64,000 bases of DNA from an uncultured Helicobacter sp. (GTDB lineage Bacteria > Campylobacterota > Campylobacteria > Campylobacterales > Helicobacteraceae): NCBI GenBank assembly GCA_944326445.1, contig CALVDZ010000001.1, positions 186,001 through 250,000 on the forward strand, given 5' to 3'. The position numbers were made by a program, and so were the translations under genes. The notes beneath the pieces were generated by a model that was not told where the DNA came from, ran no database searches, and worked only from the letters and a program-made list of their open reading frames with translations. Positions 63,651 to 64,000 of this stretch are shown piece by piece. Every line of letters begins with the position of its first letter. Position 1 is the first letter of the stretch.

Positions 63651-64000
63651 TAGGCAACCTCCCTAGAGAGGTTATTACGCTCCGTGAGGGCAGGATCTAG
63701 AGCTTGAGCCTGCCAAAACTTAGGATATAGATAAGGATACGCACATAGGTAAGGGAGCGATCCCAAAATCGCAGAGAATCTATGCAAGCGCGCAGGTAGG
63801 GCGAGGCGCGCCATAGAGAATCCCAAGAGGTGCGCCGTATGCGCCGTAGAGAATCTAGAGAGCGCGAGGTGTGCGAGGTGTCGTGCGGCGTGTGCGATGA
63901 GCACGCTAGATTCTGTCGCGTTGGTGGCTGTGTTAGATTCTGTCGCGCTAGATTCTCTAAATCCTGTGCTGCCCCCCCCCTCCGTGCTTATGCAGCTATC
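63650..64000 (-). CDS. 3' part of an upstream reading frame with G9 tract, 5' end outside window
   Basis: Open from the window edge through a G9 tract (63972-63980) to TAA 63650-63652, which overlaps the next ATG as TAATG. The ~105 codons after the tract are Ala/Leu/Arg-rich with repeated ATES units and resemble no domain. By position it is the read-through tail of another phase-variable glycosyltransferase. The N-terminal half of that enzyme would lie outside the window, and its C-terminal half could be the start of the 61962-63650 product. Confidence 0.6.
   Translation of the reverse strand, partial: DSCISTEGGGSTGFRESSATESNTATNATESSVLIAHAARHLAHLALSRFSTAHTAHLLGFSMARLALPARLHRFSAILGSLPYLCAYPYLYPKFWQAQALDPALTERNNLSREVA
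63972..63980 (-). repeat. poly-G tract (G9) at the window end
   Basis: C9 on the plus strand. It is the fifth tract within the last 6 kb. Confidence 0.9.

Noticed and set aside
1..64000. CRISPR array, rRNA, tRNA or tmRNA genes
   Set aside because: No regularly spaced direct repeats and no cloverleaf or rRNA sequence were recognised by eye; the dispersed repeats are palindromic and not arrayed.

Overview
The window looks like a chromosome segment of an enterohepatic-type Helicobacter (Campylobacterota). This rests on gene content and order. lysC-hobA-holB-folP includes HobA, the DnaA-binding protein known only from this class. The order peb4/ppiC-fba-efp matches what is known in H. pylori. 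Homopolymeric G tracts occur in surface-sugar genes, and the formate dehydrogenase is of the Campylobacter/Helicobacter type. The species was not determined.

Layout. 1-4.2 kb: ADP-heptose synthesis (gmhB partial, hldD, hldE, gmhA), an unknown gene, then a broken GT11 fucosyltransferase with a G11 tract. 5.2-10 kb, minus strand: a small ATP-dependent DNA ligase with a signal peptide, thiG, nnrDE, accC. 10-15.7 kb: lolA, a small unknown gene, a CiaD-like protein and two tandem dynamin-like GTPases. 15.7-16.5 kb: a large hairpin and a decayed low-complexity gene. 16.9-22.8 kb: lysC, hobA, holB, folP, an unknown helical protein, xseA. 23.3-26.5 kb: ttcA-like, ppiC/peb4, fba and efp, flanked by an inverted pair of dispersed repeats. 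27-28.3 kb: a phase-variable PP-loop-like gene, out of frame here. 28.5-36.2 kb: a formate dehydrogenase operon whose catalytic subunit reads UGA as selenocysteine. 36.8-42.6 kb: a radical SAM/SPASM protein, smpB, exbBD and a ZorA/ZorB-like motor pair. 42.7-47.8 kb: rpmH-rnpA-yidD-yidC-khpB-mnmE. 47.8-48.4 kb: a toxin-antitoxin pair.

48.5-54.1 kb: guaA is split at its domain junction into two separate genes. A GNAT-Tag-GNAT fusion gene and an AT-rich DpnII-like restriction-modification cassette lie between them. 54-56.5 kb: remnants of a helicase and an AAA ATPase. 56.5-64 kb, minus strand: a translationally coupled surface-glycan operon (hddC, hddA and several family 4-like glycosyltransferases) with five G tracts of 9-11 bases.

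Two families of dispersed palindromic elements run through the window. R1 has CAAG...CTTG-type hairpins. R2 is 121-122 bp with a central hairpin whose stem varies on both sides together. Both occur between genes and also in frame inside proteins: the GmhB tail, the GuaA glutaminase domain and the Tag fusion linker. The word AGATTCT/AGAATCT is also strikingly frequent in coding and noncoding DNA. The strongest leads are the in-frame palindromic elements, the two-gene GMP synthetase, and a glycosyltransferase relay in which only the present G-tract lengths carry translation to the start of the next gene.
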